Below, in pieces: positions 61,746 through 64,000 of a stretch of 64,000 nt of DNA. Position numbers and translations under genes: made by a program. Positions within the stretch are counted from its first letter, which is position 1. Each line of letters opens with the position of its first letter. The stretch is from Anagrus nilaparvatae (taxonomy: Eukaryota > Arthropoda > Insecta > Hymenoptera > Mymaridae): NCBI GenBank assembly GCA_022575985.1, contig JAKSXM010000014.1, forward strand, positions 26,660,001 through 26,724,000, given 5' to 3'. Under the pieces are notes generated by a model. It worked only from the letters and a program-made list of their open reading frames with translations, was not told the DNA's origin and ran no database searches.

Positions 61746-63894
61746 CACTGATTTCTACTTGTTTTATTAATTTAGTTTTCCAAATGTACAGGATCCCCTT
61801 TAATTTTTAATAATATAAGTTTTTTTGTACCATTTTCTAAATATTTATTTTAAAATTTTGTTCCTATAAATACAAACATATTATTACTAAAGATTTGTTA
61901 ATCAAAATTTATTGAATATCCACAATTACTAATGATCTATGAATTTCAGTTAGAATGAATTTAGAAAAACATATATTTTAATTATTTGTTATAATATCCT
62001 AAAACATCGATAATAACTTTGAATATAAAAAAGGGTACTTTAGTATTCGACACGCTAAGAAACGTAAAGGTTAATTTAAAAAATTCTGAATTTCAACTAA
62101 ATTTTAAAGTTATACAAAAGGAATCTGTGATCATAATTATTCTTTTGTATAATATTTTAATTAAGGTGATAATAAAAATTTTACAAGGTATCAATACATG
62201 AATAATTTAAAAACTACTTTTTGAAAGGCTTCTTATATACACTATAAAAGACATTTCTTTTGCGAGAAAAATATACTCTTGGATAGTAAAGGCTTATTTT
62301 TAAAACTGTATCTATTGATTGATTGCAGTGCATGTGTCTTGAATCCTGTAATAAAAACTTACAATTCAGGGCATTAAAAAATGATACTCTTGAAATAATT
62401 TAAGACTTATTCTTGCAATTAATAAGACTCATAAATAAATAAATTGACAAAGAATAGCTCACATATATATATGTGTTTATATATATGTATTTGTTTTAAG
62501 AATTGCGAAATTAGTTTAAAAATTAAAATCACCTTGAAATTTTTCCTCGAACAAAATAATAATAATCTAAATTTAAAATACAAAAAATAAACTTTTAAAA
62601 AATACATAAACAAACTAATTTTGTGGTTGATTTAAAAAAAAATCTTATTACGTAAATTTTGCGGTTATAATGATTTTATTTTGGTGATCTGGTAAGTGTC
62701 TCTTGTCACTAGTCTACACATACTATTTTTTTAAAAAGCTAAAATTAAAAATTATGTGATTTTTTCTTATTTGATATGAAAATTTTATTTTATTTATTTA
62801 TTATTAAATTACGATAAATTCTTCTTAAAAAAAATATTCTATTTATAATTTTAGCAATTAAAAAAAATAATTAAATTTCCTCGATTTTTCATTGATAAAT
62901 GTTATAAATAGTAAGTAAGAGACTATTCAACTATAAAATTTAGATATCAATGCGGATATTATTTAGAGTGATTTAAATATTTTTGTGTCTCAATCAACGA
63001 AAGGTCAAATGCTGAAATGGCATTACAAATTAATTTTCTAAGAAAAAAAAAATAAATTCAATACGTCAAAGAATTTTAATTATCCCAAGAAAAAAAAAGC
63101 CATGAAATAGTCTATTAACCATTTATTGAAAACACGTTTTTTTATACTTTCATAGCAACTAATAATAATAAAAAAAAGTTTATCAATAGGAAGTGATTTT
63201 TAATTTTCCAAAATAAGACTTAAACTATAATATTAGGTCAAAATAAAGTACTTTATACCATTATTATATCGTGTAAATGAGTGAAAAATAAAAAATGATT
63301 TTGTCGTGTCACGGTGGCATATTACTTTATATAATATGGAAAAAAGGTTGATTGTGAAATATAAAATTTTTTGTCTTCATGCTTTGTAATATGAGATGGC
63401 CTATGACACATGGGAAAAAATTGCTTGTCACGAAATGTCACATACAATTCTATATATATTTATATTATCTATAAAATATAACGAAATGAGCGTGACGCTT
63501 CATAAATGCGACAGCTTGTCAAGATATTGCTTTTGTTTTTTTTCTTTATTTTTTGAAGTATTTAAGAGAATAATAACAAAATCTATAAAAATTTCTTTTC
63601 TTGCTGATCATTACGTAAAATTATTTTGCACTAATGTCATTTTTATTTAGATGTGTTTTGAAATTTATATCAAGTTTTTATTGTTATTATTTTGTTATTG
63701 TGTTTAAAATGAATTTAATTTTTTAAATTGTCAATCATTTTTTGTTTTTTTTAATAGGTATAATCTTTGAGCTATAATTATGTGCTAGATGCATTCACTC
63801 ATTTCCTAAAGTTTGTGCAATAGGCTATACCTAACAACCTTGGTAAGTTTCTTGAAATGATGATTTCAAATTTTTAGGTTCCAACCCCGAAAAC
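61746..63894. other. noncoding stretch
   Basis: A+T-rich sequence containing copy 8 of the 28-nt module. A 84-codon frame at 63396-63650 includes an HExxH string by chance; nothing else supports a gene. Confidence 0.45.
62234..62269 (+). promoter_or_regulatory. TATA-N22-GCGAGAAA module, copy 8
   Basis: TATATA at 62234, TTTCTTTT, then GCGAGAAAAA at 62262, with 28-nt spacing. Confidence 0.5.
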
Positions 63895-64000
63895 TTAGTA
63901 TTATAGGGAGGGGGTACTTTAGAACTTGAAACTTAAGGGTGGGGGGTCAAATTTGTCCTATTTAAGGAGGGTGGTCAAAAATGAGACTTAGAATAATCAG
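63895..64000 (+). repeat. G-rich dispersed repeat, copy 7 (cut by window end)
   Basis: GGGAGGGGGTAC..GGGTGGGGGGTCAAATTTGTCCTATTTAAGGAGGGTGGTCAAAAATGAGACTTAGAATAAT matches the start of the copy at 20660. Confidence 0.6.

Noticed and set aside
63396..63650. 84-codon ORF with an HExxH string
   Set aside because: The motif alone is weak. There is no metalloprotease context and the composition is like the neighbouring noncoding DNA.

Overview
The window is about 64 kb of very A+T-rich (roughly four fifths A+T) nuclear DNA from an animal. Short introns, a mag/K02A2.6-type Ty3/gypsy retrotransposon, an Leu-tRNA primer site and many small inverted-repeat elements point to an insect. An A+T-rich parasitoid wasp is my guess, but nothing in the sequence proves it. 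Only two protein-coding units can be supported. The rest is intergenic DNA filled with satellites, foldback elements and dispersed repeats.

Left end (1-4330): a small hAT-like MITE lies upstream of a six-exon gene (1552-4289) related to Gart, the trifunctional purine-synthesis enzyme GARS-AIRS-GART. The predicted 593-residue product has a GARS part whose ATP-grasp core is deleted and eroded, followed directly by a GART (formyltransferase) domain. The whole AIRS domain is missing. All splice sites are canonical and in phase, so it does not look like an ordinary dead pseudogene.

4.3-37 kb: no convincing gene. There are palindromic/foldback elements (5.07, 6.8-7.3, 8.8-9.7 and 11.4-11.9 kb), two tandem arrays of a 'GGGTCGCTGATCA' repeat (12.1-12.8 and 18.7-19.2 kb), copies of a G-rich 'GGGGGTCAAA...CTTAGAATA' repeat, a long hairpin at 18.2 kb, and two adjacent satellites (27.4-30.2 kb; periods 102 and 111 bp) framed by inverted copies of a two-module sequence (26.87-27.07 and 31.05-31.23 kb).

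37.2-44.4 kb: a minisatellite (~49-bp unit, ~296-bp higher-order repeat) is interrupted by a complete, very young LTR retrotransposon (38723-44230). It has LTRs that look identical, a Leu-tRNA primer site, a leader with 70-bp tandem repeats, one intact gag-pol ORF of 1441 codons, a polypurine tract and no env.

44.4-64 kb: repeat-rich noncoding DNA. It holds a PIF/Harbinger-like MITE sitting exactly at the junction of a perfect ~80-bp duplication, more foldback copies (47.6, 49.1 and 61.0 kb), a 4-unit tandem block (49.7-50.8 kb), an inverted-repeat element with a hammerhead-like tail (53.4-53.9 kb) and a tRNA-like sequence (55.7 kb).

The most unexpected signal is a dispersed module: a TATA-like hexamer followed, at exactly 28 nt in all eight copies found, by GCGAGAAA. 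It sits in otherwise unrelated noncoding DNA and looks like a core promoter or the terminus of an unknown small element.
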